Of a DNA stretch of 64,000 nt, positions 32,703 through 42,516 are shown piece by piece; position 1 is the first letter of the stretch, and each line of letters begins with the position of its first letter. A program made the position numbers and the translations under genes. The notes beneath the pieces are model-generated. The model did not search any database, was not told the DNA's origin, and saw only the letters and a list, made by a program, of their open reading frames with translations. The stretch is taken from assembly GCA_022448245.1 (NCBI GenBank), contig JAKVCO010000020.1:1-64000 (forward strand), in the 5' to 3' direction. This stretch comes from Paracoccaceae bacterium. GTDB taxonomy: Bacteria > Pseudomonadota > Alphaproteobacteria > Rhodobacterales > Rhodobacteraceae.

Positions 32703-33614
32703 ATGGCTCTCAAGAAGCTACTCGCAGCAACCGCTCTGACACTCGCCGCTCCTTTTGCCTATGCGCAATCTGCGCTGGAATCGGGTTTGGGTGAGCTAGA
32801 ACACATCGGCAAGCCGGAGCAGGCCGGTCTGAGCTTTCAGGCAGGCGTGACCGAGCTCGCCTCCGACATTCGCTGGCTGGACAACATGCTGCTGGTCATC
32901 ATCACCGTGATTTCGGTCTTCGTGATGATCCTCCTGGCCATCTGCATCGTGCGCTACAACGCGCGTGCCAACAAAACGCCGGCGACCTTCACGCACAACA
33001 CGCCGATCGAGATCGCATGGACGGTGGTGCCGATCCTGATCCTGGTCTTCATCGGGGCGTTCTCGCTGCCGGTTCTCTTCAAGCAGCAGGAGATCCCTGA
33101 GGGCGATGTGACGATCAAGGTCACGGGCTACCAATGGTACTGGGGCTATGAGTACGTGGACCACGAGGTGGGCTTTGAAAGCTACATGATCGGCGCGCCT
33201 GCGACGGGCGGCGACTATCGCCTGAACGACGACGTGCGCGCACAGCTCGCAGATGCGGGCTACACCGAGGACGAATTCCTTCTGGCGACCGACACTGCCG
33301 TGGTTGTTCCTGTGAACAAGACCATCGTCATGCAGGTCACCGGCGCTGACGTCATCCACTCCTGGACGATCCCGGCCTTCGGTGTGAAGCAGGACGCGGT
33401 TCCTGGCCGCCTCGCCGAGCTTTGGTTCGAAGCTGAGGAAGAGGGCGTTTACTTCGGTCAGTGTTCCGAGCTTTGCGGCTTTGCCCACGCTTACATGCCC
33501 ATCACCGTCAAAGTGGTGAGCGAAGAGGCCTATGAGGCATGGCTCGCAGCGGCAGTAGACGAATACGGCGGCAACCCGGAAAGCCTGCCGGCCTTCGAGA
33601 CGGCGATGAACTAA
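32703..33614 (+). CDS. coxB: Cytochrome c oxidase subunit II
   Basis: A 303-residue aa3-type oxidase subunit II. A signal peptide ([21 protein letters not shown]), two membrane helices (about 62-84 and 105-125) and a periplasmic cupredoxin domain follow. CuA ligands are visible: His219, Cys254, Cys258, His262 and Met265 ([12 protein letters not shown]); the aromatic patch YQWYWGYEY is the electron entry site. It accepts electrons from cytochrome c. The ATG just after GAGGATAG was chosen because it starts a proper signal peptide. The stop abuts the ctaB start. Confidence 0.97.
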   Translation: MALKKLLAATALTLAAPFAYAQSALESGLGELEHIGKPEQAGLSFQAGVTELASDIRWLDNMLLVIITVISVFVMILLAICIVRYNARANKTPATFTHNTPIEIAWTVVPILILVFIGAFSLPVLFKQQEIPEGDVTIKVTGYQWYWGYEYVDHEVGFESYMIGAPATGGDYRLNDDVRAQLADAGYTEDEFLLATDTAVVVPVNKTIVMQVTGADVIHSWTIPAFGVKQDAVPGRLAELWFEAEEEGVYFGQCSELCGFAHAYMPITVKVVSEEAYEAWLAAAVDEYGGNPESLPAFETAMN

Positions 33615-34553
33615 ATGTCGGACGCCTCGCTCCATATCCGGTCTGAGGACTATGAGCCGAGCTTCGGGGATTTCTTTGCTCTCCTGAAGCCGCGGGTCAT
33701 GAGCCTTGTGGTCTTCACAGCTTTCGTGGGCATCCTGGCGGCGCCGACGTCGCTGCACTGGGTCGAGGCGTTTGCAGCACTGCTCTTCATCGCGATCGGG
33801 GCAGGGGCCTCAGGCTCGCTGAACATGTGGTGGGATGCCGATATAGACGCTGTGATGCGCCGCACTGCCAAGCGCCCGATCCCCTCGGGCCGCGTGACGG
33901 GCGAGAGCGCGCTGAGCATCGGGATCGCGCTGTCGCTTCTGTCTGTGATGATGCTTGGACTGACGACGAACTGGCTCGCCGCTGGTTTGCTGGCGTTCAC
34001 CATCTTCTTTTACGCGGTCGTCTATTCGATGTGGCTCAAGCGCTCGACGCCGCAGAACATCGTGATCGGTGGCGCGGCTGGGGCTTTCCCTCCGATGATC
34101 GGTTGGGTCGCGGTGACGGGATCAATCTCTATCGATGCAGTGCTGATGTTCGCGATCATTTTCCTGTGGACGCCGCCCCACTTCTGGGCGCTCGCACTGT
34201 TCATGCGCTCGGACTACGACGACGCGAACGTGCCGATGCTGACGGTGACCCATGGGCGCCGCTCCACGCGCAATCATATACTCGTCTACACGATCATTGT
34301 GGCGGTCTTTGCAGTGGCAGCTGCGTTCACCTCTATGGGCGGGCCATTCTATTTGGCCGTTGCCTTGATCGCCAATGCGGTTTGGCTCATCGGGGCAGTG
34401 CAGATCTGGCGCCGCGACGAAGAGATGTCGGAGGCCGATAACTTCCGCGCTGAGAAGTCGTTCTTCAAGTTTTCGCTGCTGTACCTCTTCCTCCATTTCG
34501 GAGCGGTCTTGGTCGAAGCAGTGCTGCCTGCTGGCGCTTGGGGAGGGTGGTAG
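33615..34553 (+). CDS. ctaB: Protohaem IX farnesyltransferase (haem O synthase)
   Basis: A 312-residue UbiA-superfamily prenyltransferase with about eight helices. The first Asp-rich motif is NMWWDADIDAVMRRTAKRPIPSG, and the second region lies near LWTPPHFWALALFMRSDYDDANVPML. It makes haem O from haem B and farnesyl diphosphate for the terminal oxidase. The ATG follows the coxB stop with no gap; its stop overlaps the next start (TAGTG). Confidence 0.97.
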   Translation: MSDASLHIRSEDYEPSFGDFFALLKPRVMSLVVFTAFVGILAAPTSLHWVEAFAALLFIAIGAGASGSLNMWWDADIDAVMRRTAKRPIPSGRVTGESALSIGIALSLLSVMMLGLTTNWLAAGLLAFTIFFYAVVYSMWLKRSTPQNIVIGGAAGAFPPMIGWVAVTGSISIDAVLMFAIIFLWTPPHFWALALFMRSDYDDANVPMLTVTHGRRSTRNHILVYTIIVAVFAVAAAFTSMGGPFYLAVALIANAVWLIGAVQIWRRDEEMSEADNFRAEKSFFKFSLLYLFLHFGAVLVEAVLPAGAWGGW

Positions 34554-34744
34554 TGTTTGAGAACGTGACCTCTGAAGTTCATGAGAAACGCTCAAGCCGG
34601 AACATGGGCACGGCGCTTTGTCTCGCGGCGTTCATCATTCTGCTGGCCGTGCTTTCTGCAGTGAAGGTTCAGCAGCTTGGCGCCTCTGGCTCTGAGCGCT
34701 TCGACCACGTGCAGCGCCCTGCGCTGTTGCCGGAGGACGGCTGA
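34553..34744 (+). CDS. Small cytochrome oxidase assembly-associated membrane protein (CoxF-like)
   Basis: A 63-residue protein with one membrane helix (MGTALCLAAFIILLAVLSAV) between short polar ends. A small ORF of this type lies between ctaB and ctaG in many Rhodobacterales and is called CoxF or a putative assembly protein. The GTG start overlaps the ctaB stop and its stop overlaps the ctaG start (TGATG), so it is tightly coupled. Its exact role is unknown. Confidence 0.82.
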   Translation: MFENVTSEVHEKRSSRNMGTALCLAAFIILLAVLSAVKVQQLGASGSERFDHVQRPALLPEDG

Positions 34745-35328
34745 TGGTCTTCGACGCACCGGCAAGGATGGCCATGAAGCTCGGCGGCGTCGTCTGTCTG
34801 ATGGTTGGCCTCGCCTATGCGTCAGTGCCTTTTTACGATTGGTTCTGCCGGGTGACCGGCTTTGGTGGCGCAACGGGCGTCAGCGAAGTGGCCTCGAGCG
34901 AGATCCTCAACCAAGAGATCACGATCCGCTTCGACGCGGGCCTTGAGGCGGATATGCCGTGGTACTTCAAGCCAGAAGTGCGCATGATGAAGATCCGCAT
35001 CGGGGAGACCGGGCTAGCCTTCTACGAGGCTTACAACCCGACGAACCGGACCATCGCAGGTTCAGCCTCCTACAACGTGGCACCCTATCAGGCGGGTGGG
35101 TTCTTTTCGAAGATCGACTGCTTTTGCTTTGAAGAGCAGGTGCTGCAACCCGGTGAGCGCGTGATGATGCCGGTGACTTTCTACGTCGATCCCGAGATCG
35201 TGGATGACCGCGAAGGCCAGTACATTCACACCATTACGCTCAGCTACACTTTCTACGAAATCGACCTGCCCGAAGAGACCGAGCAGGCCGCACTTGAGGC
35301 GCCCGTAGACGGCGCGTCATATAACTAA
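34744..35328 (+). CDS. ctaG: Cytochrome c oxidase copper chaperone CtaG/Cox11
   Basis: A 194-residue Cox11-type protein: one N-terminal membrane helix (LGGVVCLMVGLAYASVPFYDWFC), then a periplasmic immunoglobulin-like domain with the copper-binding CFCFEEQ motif. It delivers copper to the CuB centre of subunit I. FYDWFCRVTGFGG is also a family landmark. It lies between the small CoxF-like gene and coxC. Confidence 0.96.
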   Translation: MVFDAPARMAMKLGGVVCLMVGLAYASVPFYDWFCRVTGFGGATGVSEVASSEILNQEITIRFDAGLEADMPWYFKPEVRMMKIRIGETGLAFYEAYNPTNRTIAGSASYNVAPYQAGGFFSKIDCFCFEEQVLQPGERVMMPVTFYVDPEIVDDREGQYIHTITLSYTFYEIDLPEETEQAALEAPVDGASYN

Positions 35329-35346
35329 AAGCCAGGGACGAGAGAT

Positions 35347-36159
35347 ATGGCCCACGCGAAAAACCACGATTATCATATTCTGCCACCTTCGATCTATCCG
35401 ATGCTTGGCGGGCTTGGCGCTTTTGTCATGCTTCTGGGGGCGGTGCGTTGGATGCACGGCACCTCGGACGGGATGTTTGTATTCCTTGGCGGGTTCACTG
35501 CAATTGTCTACGTTATGTACGGCTGGTGGGCTGAGACGGTGGCGGAGAACCACGCGGGAGATCACACGCCCGTCGTTCTCATCGGCCTGCGCTACGGTTT
35601 TATCATGTTCATCATGTCCGAGATCATGTTCTTCGCAGCGTGGTTCTGGGGCTTTTTCAAGAACGCGCTTTACCCGATGGGGCCGCTGAGCCCGGCGATC
35701 GATGGCGTCTGGCCGCCGGAGGGCGTCGAGACCTTTGATCCCTGGCACCTGCCGCTGATCAACACGCTGATCCTGCTGTGCTCGGGTTGTGCGGCCACCT
35801 GGGCGCACCATGCGCTGGTGCATGGCAACATCCGCAAAGACATCAAGGACGGCCTTCTTTTGGCGGTTGGCCTCGGCATCTTCTTCACGGTTCTGCAGGC
35901 CTATGAGTACACCCACGCGACCTTTGGCTTCGGCAAAGGCTGCGAGGTCTACTGCTCGAACTTCATCCTGCCGACGCTCTTCCACGGTCTGCACGTGGTG
36001 ATCGGGACGATCTTCCTCTTCATTTGCTACCTGCGTGTGCGTAAGGGCCACTTCTCGGAAGAGAACCACATGGGCTTTGAAGCAGCCGCTTGGTACTGGC
36101 ACTTTGTGGATGTGGTATGGCTCTTCCTGTTTGCCGCGATCTACATCTGGGGCTCCTGA
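35347..36159 (+). CDS. coxC: Cytochrome c oxidase subunit III
   Basis: A 270-residue protein with seven membrane helices. Landmarks are [14 protein letters not shown] at the N-terminus, [17 protein letters not shown] and the end [19 protein letters not shown]. It stabilises the catalytic subunit of the aa3 oxidase. Subunit I is not in the window. Ribosome site AGGGACGAGAG lies before the ATG. Confidence 0.97.
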   Translation: MAHAKNHDYHILPPSIYPMLGGLGAFVMLLGAVRWMHGTSDGMFVFLGGFTAIVYVMYGWWAETVAENHAGDHTPVVLIGLRYGFIMFIMSEIMFFAAWFWGFFKNALYPMGPLSPAIDGVWPPEGVETFDPWHLPLINTLILLCSGCAATWAHHALVHGNIRKDIKDGLLLAVGLGIFFTVLQAYEYTHATFGFGKGCEVYCSNFILPTLFHGLHVVIGTIFLFICYLRVRKGHFSEENHMGFEAAAWYWHFVDVVWLFLFAAIYIWGS

Positions 36160-36189
36160 TCAGGGCCAAAACTCAGGGGAGCTGCCGGA

Positions 36190-36233
36190 TGCCTCCGGCG
36201 GCCCTCCGGGGGAAGTATGAAGCACGAAGAAGG
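36190..36233 (+). repeat. Dispersed intergenic repeat, copy 1
   Basis: TGCCTCCGGC, then an insert and GAAGTATGAAGCACGAAGAAGG, nearly matches a second copy at 42517-42549. Both copies follow a gene and lead directly into a terminator-like hairpin. Short elements beginning CCTCCGGC are frequent between genes in Rhodobacterales as far as I recall. Confidence 0.6.
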
Positions 36234-36258
36234 GGTGGGTTTCCGCCCCTTTTCCTTT
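36230..36258 (+). terminator. Intrinsic terminator between coxC and SURF1
   Basis: AAGGGGTGG and CCGCCCCTT form a nine-pair stem (one G-U) with a four-base loop, followed by TTTTCCTTT. It lies 70 bases after coxC and only 12 bases before the SURF1 start, so it may reduce SURF1 and thrC transcription rather than fully stop it. Confidence 0.7.
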
Positions 36259-36269
36259 GAGGGGATAGG

Positions 36270-36935
36270 ATGCGGATAGTTTTTTTGCTCTTTGTCGGGC
36301 TGGGCGGGGCGGCGGTGCTGATCTCGCTCGGTGTGTGGCAGGTGCAGCGGTTGGCCTGGAAAGAGGGCGTGCTCGCGGAGATTGAGGCGAGCATCTCGGC
36401 GGCACCTGTTGAGGTGCCAGCGGCGTCTGATGAGGCAGATCGGTATCTTTCTGTGTTGGCTGACGGGGTGCTCGGCGAGGATGAACTTCACGTGCTGGCC
36501 TCCGCCAAGCAGTTCGGCGCGGGCTACCGGGTGATCCGCGCTTTCGATCTGGGCGATCGCCGCGTGATGGTGGACCTTGGGATGGTGCGACCTGAGGGGA
36601 AGGGCGCAGAGCGGCCCGGTGGCGAGATGCGCATACTCGGTAATCTCCATTGGCCCGATGAGGTGGACAGCTTCACGCCGGAGAACGATGTGGCGGGCAA
36701 TATCTGGTTTGCCCGCGAGGTCGATGTCATGGCCGAGGCCTTGGGTACAGAACCCATTCTGATCGTGGCGCGGGAGACGTCGCCGCCGGTGCCGGGCGTC
36801 TTTGCTTTCCCAGTCGATACCTCCGGTATTCCCAACGATCATCTCGGATATGCCGCGACTTGGCTCGGGCTTGCCGCAGTTTGGCTTTCCATGGCCGGGC
36901 TCTTCCTCTATCGATCACGCCGCAAGACTGCCTGA
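36270..36935 (+). CDS. SURF1 family oxidase assembly protein
   Basis: A 221-residue protein with an N-terminal helix (IVFLLFVGLGGAAVLISLGVWQVQRL), a soluble central domain and a C-terminal helix (YAATWLGLAAVWLSMAGLFLY), the SURF1 layout. The GxWQxxRLxWK motif is intact. SURF1 assists haem a insertion into the terminal oxidase. The GAGGGG ribosome site supports this start. It follows coxC and precedes thrC on the same strand. Confidence 0.93.
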   Translation: MRIVFLLFVGLGGAAVLISLGVWQVQRLAWKEGVLAEIEASISAAPVEVPAASDEADRYLSVLADGVLGEDELHVLASAKQFGAGYRVIRAFDLGDRRVMVDLGMVRPEGKGAERPGGEMRILGNLHWPDEVDSFTPENDVAGNIWFAREVDVMAEALGTEPILIVARETSPPVPGVFAFPVDTSGIPNDHLGYAATWLGLAAVWLSMAGLFLYRSRRKTA

Positions 36936-36946
36936 GGCTAAATTCC

Positions 36947-38329
36947 ATGCGCTATATCTCCACCCGCGGAAACGCTCCTGAACTGACGTTCGAGGAGGCC
37001 ATGCTGACCGGCCTCGCGCGTGATGGCGGGCTTTATGTGCCTGCTGAGATCCCGACCATGTCGCGGGACGAGATCGCCGCGCTGGCGGGCCTTCCCTATG
37101 AGGAAGTCGCCTACCGCGTGATGCGCCCTTTCTTGGGCGACAGTTTCAGCGACGACGAGTTCCGCGGCGCCGTTGAGCGTGCCTATGCCGGCTTTGGCCA
37201 CGGGGCGCGGGCGCCGATGGTGCAGCTTGGGCCGAACCACCATTTGCTGGAGCTTTTCCACGGGCCCACGCTCGCGTTCAAAGACTTCGCGATGCAGCTT
37301 ATCGGGCAGCTCTTCCAGATTGCTCTGAGCCGTCGGGGTGAGAAGGTCACCATCGTTGGTGCGACTTCTGGCGACACGGGATCTGCGGCCATTGAAGCGT
37401 TCCGTGGCCTCGATGCCGTCGATGTCTTTATCCTTTATCCCCACGGCCGCGTCTCAGAGGTGCAGCGGCGCCAGATGACGACGCCTGTGGAAGACAACGT
37501 TCATGCGTTGGCGCTCCACGGTACGTTTGATGACTGCCAAGCCAAACTCAAGGACATGTTCAACGACTTCGAGTTCCGCGATGAAGTGCGGCTGGCGGGC
37601 GTGAACTCCATCAACTGGGCGCGGGTCTTGGCGCAGGTTGTCTACTACTTCTCGGCGGCGACCTCGCTCGGCGCGCCGGAGCGCGAGATCTCCTTCACTG
37701 TGCCTACGGGTAACTTCGGGGACATCTTCGCGGGCTACATCGCCAAGCAGATGGGGCTCCCGGTCAAGCGCCTCGTCGTGGCCACTAACAAGAATGATAT
37801 CCTGCACCGGGCGCTGTCGACGGGCGACTACACCACCGGTGAGGTTTATTCGACGATCACGCCCTCGATGGATATTCAGGTGTCTTCGAACTTTGAGCGC
37901 GCTCTGTTCTACGCCTACGGGCAGGACGGCGCGGCAGTGGCGCAGCTGATGGCTGAGCTGAAGGACGGTGGTTTCCACATCTCCCAAGGCGCGCTTGAGG
38001 CGCTGCAGGATCACTTCAGCTCAGGCCGCTCCGACGAGCATGAGACGTCTGCCACGATCACAGAGGCGCTGAAATCCATGGGTGAACTCCTTTGCCCGCA
38101 TTCTGCCGTTGGCGTGAAGGTGGCTGAGGAGCAGTTGGGTGATGAGGTAATGGTGACGCTGGCAACCGCGCATCCCGCCAAGTTCCCTGATGCGGTCGAG
38201 GCCGCCACCGGCCAGCGGCCCCCCTTGCCCCCGCGCATGGCGGACCTGTATGAACGCTCGGAACGCGTGACCGAGGTGGAAAATGACCTCAACACGCTGG
38301 AAACTCTCATCCGGGATCGTCGCACTTGA
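36947..38329 (+). CDS. thrC: Threonine synthase
   Basis: A 460-residue PLP enzyme. MRYISTRGNAPELTFEEAMLTGLARDGGLYVP is the standard N-terminus in this class; Lys112 in LAFKDFAMQL binds PLP, and GATSGDTGSAA is the phosphate-binding loop. It converts O-phosphohomoserine to threonine. The ATG giving MRYIS was chosen; the frame upstream overlaps SURF1. Its stop overlaps the M16 peptidase start (TTGA). Confidence 0.97.
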   Translation: MRYISTRGNAPELTFEEAMLTGLARDGGLYVPAEIPTMSRDEIAALAGLPYEEVAYRVMRPFLGDSFSDDEFRGAVERAYAGFGHGARAPMVQLGPNHHLLELFHGPTLAFKDFAMQLIGQLFQIALSRRGEKVTIVGATSGDTGSAAIEAFRGLDAVDVFILYPHGRVSEVQRRQMTTPVEDNVHALALHGTFDDCQAKLKDMFNDFEFRDEVRLAGVNSINWARVLAQVVYYFSAATSLGAPEREISFTVPTGNFGDIFAGYIAKQMGLPVKRLVVATNKNDILHRALSTGDYTTGEVYSTITPSMDIQVSSNFERALFYAYGQDGAAVAQLMAELKDGGFHISQGALEALQDHFSSGRSDEHETSATITEALKSMGELLCPHSAVGVKVAEEQLGDEVMVTLATAHPAKFPDAVEAATGQRPPLPPRMADLYERSERVTEVENDLNTLETLIRDRRT

Positions 38330-39588
38330 CCCTACAGACGCACACGCTGCCTAACGGCTTTCGCATCGTCACCGAGCGGATGGAGGGCCTGAAGTCAGCC
38401 TCTATCGGCGTTTGGGTGAATGCAGGCGGGCGCCACGAGCGCGTCGAGCAGAACGGGATCGCGCATTTCCTGGAGCACATGGCCTTCAAGGGCACCCAGA
38501 AGCGCACCGCGCTCCAGATCGCCGAGGCGATCGAGGACGTAGGCGGGTACATCAATGCCTACACCAGCCGCGAGATGACGGCGTATTATGCGCGCGTGTT
38601 GGAGCAGGATGTGCCGCTGGCGCTCGATGTGATCTCGGACATCGTGCTCAATCCGATTTTCGAAGAACGTGAGATCGAGGTGGAGCGGGGCGTGATCCTG
38701 CAAGAGATCGGCCAGACACTCGATACGCCTGACGACGTGGTCTTCGATTGGCTGCAAGAAGAAGCTTACCCTGATCAACCTATTGGCCGAAGCATCCTCG
38801 GGCCATCCGAGCGGGTGAAGAGCTTCTCCCGCGACGACCTGAAGACCTTTGTGAGCGAGCACTATGCCCCCGGACAGATGATCCTGTCGGCGGCAGGAGC
38901 GGTGGACCACGATGCGCTGGTGAAGGCCGCCGAAGCCATCTTCGGGCATTTGGAAGCACGCACCGCATCGGTGATTGCCCCTGCGGCTTTCCGTGGCGGG
39001 TCGCGTCTCGAAAACAAGTCGCTCGAACAGGTGCACTTCACGCTGGCCTTTGAAGGTCCAAACTATCGTGACCCGCTGATCTATACCTCGCAGATATTCT
39101 CCACGGCCTTCGGCGGGGGCATGTCATCGCGCCTCTTTCAGGAGGTGCGCGAAAAGCGCGGGCTTTGCTACACGATCTTCAGCCAGGCGGGCGCTTATGC
39201 TGATACCGGCCTGACGACGCTTTACGCGGGCACGAGTGCCGAGCAGGTGGCTGAGCTTGGCCAGATCACCATGGAAGAGCTCAAGCGCGCCGCTGATGAC
39301 ATGAGCGCGGCCGAAGTGGCCCGCGCCCGGGCGCAGATGAAGGCAGGCATGCTCATGGGGCTTGAGAGCCCGTCGAACCGGGCAGAGCGCCTTGCACGCA
39401 TGACGGCCATTTGGGGCAGGGTGCCCGCGCTCGACGAGGTGATCCAATCCATCGATTCCGTCACCACAGGTGACATTCGTGAATTTGCAGGGCGCATGGC
39501 GTCCGAGCAGCGCATGGCCATGGCCATCTATGGCCCCACCGACCACGCGCCCACGCTCGAAGCCCTGCAGGAGAGGCTGGCGGCGTGA
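38326..39588 (+). CDS. M16 family zinc peptidase (mitochondrial processing peptidase-like)
   Basis: A 420-residue peptidase with the inverted zinc motif HFLEH (His47, Glu50, His51) and a distal glutamate in the EREIEVERGVILQEI segment. The second lobe contains the LARMTAIWGR and GLCYTIFSQAGAYAD stretches. Such proteins are the bacterial relatives of mitochondrial MPP-beta. It starts with TTG at the thrC stop. Substrate unknown; thrC-M16 order is common in alphaproteobacteria. Confidence 0.93.
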   Translation: MTLQTHTLPNGFRIVTERMEGLKSASIGVWVNAGGRHERVEQNGIAHFLEHMAFKGTQKRTALQIAEAIEDVGGYINAYTSREMTAYYARVLEQDVPLALDVISDIVLNPIFEEREIEVERGVILQEIGQTLDTPDDVVFDWLQEEAYPDQPIGRSILGPSERVKSFSRDDLKTFVSEHYAPGQMILSAAGAVDHDALVKAAEAIFGHLEARTASVIAPAAFRGGSRLENKSLEQVHFTLAFEGPNYRDPLIYTSQIFSTAFGGGMSSRLFQEVREKRGLCYTIFSQAGAYADTGLTTLYAGTSAEQVAELGQITMEELKRAADDMSAAEVARARAQMKAGMLMGLESPSNRAERLARMTAIWGRVPALDEVIQSIDSVTTGDIREFAGRMASEQRMAMAIYGPTDHAPTLEALQERLAA

Positions 39589-40172
39589 TCCTGCAGCGTG
39601 CGCGGAAGGTCAGGATCGAGACCGAGCGCATGACGCTGCGGCCTCCGCAGCATAGTGACTACCGAGCCTGGGCAACGCTGCGCGATACATCCCGCGACTT
39701 TCTGCGCAAGTGGGAGCCGTCTTGGGCGGCTGACCATCTGACGCGGAAGAGCTTCACCAACCGCGTTTACTGGGCGCAGCGGTCGATCTCGGGCGGGACG
39801 GCAGTGCCTGTGTTCCTGTTTAGGCGCTCTGATCAGGTACTTTTGGGCGCCATTACGCTCGACCACATTCGCCGCGGCCCTGCGCAAGCTGGCACCACGG
39901 GCTACTGGATCGGCGAACCCCACGCGCGCAATGGCTACATGCGCGAGGCGATCCAAGGTCTTGTTCACTACGCCTTCACCGAGCTTGATCTGAGCCGCAT
40001 TGAGGCGGCCTGCCTGCCAGAGAACCAGGCCTCCCGCTCTCTGCTCGAGAGCTGTGGCTACAAGTACGAAGGCGTGGCGCAAAGCTATCTGCAGATTGAC
40101 GGTCGCTGGCGCACCCATGTGCTTTACGCCAATTTGCGCAGCGATCGGCGGGGCAAAAGCCAAGCGGGGTAG
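39585..40172 (+). CDS. GNAT acetyltransferase, RimJ/RimL type
   Basis: A 195-residue acetyltransferase. The acetyl-CoA loop is GYWIGEPHARNGYMREAI, and ASRSLLESCGYKYEGVAQSY is the typical C-terminal strand-helix. Close relatives acetylate ribosomal protein N-termini; that role is likely but not proven here. A GTG start overlaps the peptidase stop (GTGA), so the two are coupled. Confidence 0.9.
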   Translation: MILQRARKVRIETERMTLRPPQHSDYRAWATLRDTSRDFLRKWEPSWAADHLTRKSFTNRVYWAQRSISGGTAVPVFLFRRSDQVLLGAITLDHIRRGPAQAGTTGYWIGEPHARNGYMREAIQGLVHYAFTELDLSRIEAACLPENQASRSLLESCGYKYEGVAQSYLQIDGRWRTHVLYANLRSDRRGKSQAG

Positions 40173-40226
40173 GGCGGCTGGGTCAAAGCGCTCTCGACAT
40201 TCGCGGCTCTGTGCTACCTCGGTTGT

Positions 40227-41075
40227 ATGCGCTCTTTCATCTACACATACTTCGCTTTTCTGATTGCCGCCATTGCCATGCCGGCCAGTGCGCAGTCGCA
40301 ACGCCCCAGTCATTGCATTGCCATCGCCGAAGCCGCGCCAAGGATCAGCTATATACAGAAGGCCTCGTTCAGGGACTCGATCGACCCCTTCAGCGTGCGG
40401 ATTCAGTATATCGACCACTCGATGTTCCTGATCCAATCGGCCTCGGGTCCGAGTGCGGTGACGGACTACAATGGTTTCATCGGCATCGCCGATTTCGTGC
40501 CGGACGTGGTCACGATGAACAACGCACACGATACCCATTGGACGTCCTTTCCGGAACCGCGCATCCCCAACGTGCTCGAAGGGTGGTGGCAGGACGGCAA
40601 GCCTGCTGAATACCGCCTCGAGGTGGGGGAGATGTTGGTGCGTAATGTGACCACCGATACGCGCCCATCCGCGTTCGAATTTGGGTCAACCACGGTGAAC
40701 CCAAACGCCAACTCGATCTTCGTGTTCGAGGTCGAAGGGCTCTGCATCGGCCACATGGGTCATCTCCACCACGAACCCGATGACGCGCAATACGCGGCCC
40801 TTGGGCGCCTCGATGTGGTGATGGTGCCGGTAGATGGTGGGTTCACGTTGAATACCGATGAGGTCAAACAGATGCTCGCGCGACTGCGGTCATCCTTGGT
40901 ACTGCCCATGCACTGGTTCTCCGAGCTCAATCTGGACCGTTTCCTCGAGACGATGTCCGAGGACTTCAGGATCGAGCGCACGGACGGCTCAAGCGTGACG
41001 GTTTCGCTGCGAGATCTGCCATCCGAGCCCACGATCATGGTGCTGCGCCCCGAATTCCTGCGCGATCCGCAGTGA
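40227..41075 (+). CDS. Exported MBL-fold metallo-hydrolase, UlaG-like
   Basis: A 282-residue protein with a signal peptide (MRSFIYTYFAFLIAAIAMPASA). The metallo-beta-lactamase fold is recognisable from IQYIDHSMFLIQSASG, AVTDYNGFIG, NNAHDTHWT, CIGHMGHLHHEP and LPMHWFSELNLDRFL. The canonical HxHxDH is replaced by NNAHDTHW, so the metal site is atypical but still rich in His and Asp. Periplasmic hydrolase of unknown substrate. Confidence 0.8.
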   Translation: MRSFIYTYFAFLIAAIAMPASAQSQRPSHCIAIAEAAPRISYIQKASFRDSIDPFSVRIQYIDHSMFLIQSASGPSAVTDYNGFIGIADFVPDVVTMNNAHDTHWTSFPEPRIPNVLEGWWQDGKPAEYRLEVGEMLVRNVTTDTRPSAFEFGSTTVNPNANSIFVFEVEGLCIGHMGHLHHEPDDAQYAALGRLDVVMVPVDGGFTLNTDEVKQMLARLRSSLVLPMHWFSELNLDRFLETMSEDFRIERTDGSSVTVSLRDLPSEPTIMVLRPEFLRDPQ

Positions 41076-41106
41076 CAGCCGCCATCGAAGCTGCTTTTAG
41101 GGAGCC

Positions 41107-42507
41107 ATGATCTCCGACGTCGAAAACCGCCTGCGCGCGCTTCTTCCCGAAGCCACATTTCGCGAGAAAGCGCCGCGCTACTTTGAGGAACCGCGCGGAC
41201 GCTACACCGGATCCGCAGGTCTCGTACTCGCCCCTGGCTCAACCGAAGAAGTGGCCGAGGTGCTGCGCGTGGCCCACGAGACAAACACGCCGGTCATCCC
41301 CTACGGAGGGGGGACAGGGCTTGTCGGGGGCCAGATCGCCGAGGGGATCAACGATCCCATCGTGCTGAGTGTGGAACATATGAACGCCATTCGCGCCGTA
41401 CACCCCAGCGAGAACGTGCTCGTGGCCGAAGCCGGTGCGATTCTCGCTGATGTTCAAACCGCTGCCCGTGATGCCGGACGCATCTTTCCCTTGTCGCTCG
41501 CCTCCGAAGGCTCCGCACGTATCGGCGGGCTTCTTGCAACGAACGCCGGGGGGACAGGCGTGCTGCGCTACGGCAATGCGCGGGACCTGACACTGGGCAT
41601 AGAAGCCGTGCTCGCCGACGGCACGATCTGGCATGGGCTCACGCGGCTCAGGAAAGACAACGCAGGTTATGATTTGCGCAACCTGCTGATTGGCTCCGAG
41701 GGAACGCTAGGTGTGATTACGGCCGCTGCCCTGAAACTTTCGCCCATTCCGGCAGAGACGGGCACCGCGATCTTTACCATCCCGTCTCCGGATGCAGCGC
41801 TCGAACTCCTCGCGTTTACCCGATCCCAAGTCGGGGAGGGGATCAGCGCCTTTGAGCTCATCAACCGACAGGGCTTTGAGTTCTTGGCTGAAACCATGCC
41901 CGACGTCCGCCTGCCGTTCTCAGACGCCCCTGAGTGGAGTGTGCTCATCGAGCTGGGCCTCCCCCGCGGACTCCCAACCGAAGCCGCGTTTGAAAGCCTT
42001 TTTGAGGCGGCGCTCGAGGCTGACCTGACCGCAGACGCGATAATCGCCCAATCAGAGGCCCAATCTCAGGAGCTCTGGGCCGTTCGAGAACAAATTCCCG
42101 AAGCAAACCGCCGCATCGGATCCGTGTCCTCTCACGACATCTCAATGCCTTTGTCCGAAATCCCTAGCTTCATCCGCGAGACGCCCGCGCGATTGGCCGA
42201 GATCGGCGACTTCAGGATAAATTGCTTCGGCCACGTCGGGGACGGCAATCTGCACTACAACATATTCCCCATGCCGGGGCGGTCGCGCGCCGACCATGAG
42301 AACGAACGCCCCGCGATCAAACGGACGATCCACGATCTCGTCCATGATCGTGGCGGTTCAGTCGCCGCCGAACACGGCGTAGGCCGTCTTAAGGTTGAGG
42401 ATCTCGAGCGCTATGGCGATCCAACGCTTCTGGCGATGATGCGCGCCGTGAAGGGCGCTCTTGACCCTCAAGGGATTCTAAATCCGGGCGTCATGCTGCG
42501 TGGCTAG
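41107..42507 (+). CDS. FAD-linked D-2-hydroxyacid dehydrogenase (GlcD / D2HGDH-like)
   Basis: A 466-residue VAO-family flavoprotein. The FAD-binding PP-loop is IPYGGGTGLVGGQ, followed by SLASEGSARIGGLLATNAGGTGVLRYGNARDL. The C-terminal metal and substrate region reads CFGHVGDGNLHYN and AEHGVGRLKVEDL. It oxidises D-lactate, glycolate or D-2-hydroxyglutarate; the length and motifs fit the D2HGDH/DLD branch, but the substrate is not decided by sequence. A perfect terminator follows. Confidence 0.9.
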   Translation: MISDVENRLRALLPEATFREKAPRYFEEPRGRYTGSAGLVLAPGSTEEVAEVLRVAHETNTPVIPYGGGTGLVGGQIAEGINDPIVLSVEHMNAIRAVHPSENVLVAEAGAILADVQTAARDAGRIFPLSLASEGSARIGGLLATNAGGTGVLRYGNARDLTLGIEAVLADGTIWHGLTRLRKDNAGYDLRNLLIGSEGTLGVITAAALKLSPIPAETGTAIFTIPSPDAALELLAFTRSQVGEGISAFELINRQGFEFLAETMPDVRLPFSDAPEWSVLIELGLPRGLPTEAAFESLFEAALEADLTADAIIAQSEAQSQELWAVREQIPEANRRIGSVSSHDISMPLSEIPSFIRETPARLAEIGDFRINCFGHVGDGNLHYNIFPMPGRSRADHENERPAIKRTIHDLVHDRGGSVAAEHGVGRLKVEDLERYGDPTLLAMMRAVKGALDPQGILNPGVMLRG

Positions 42508-42516
42508 ATTTGCGTC

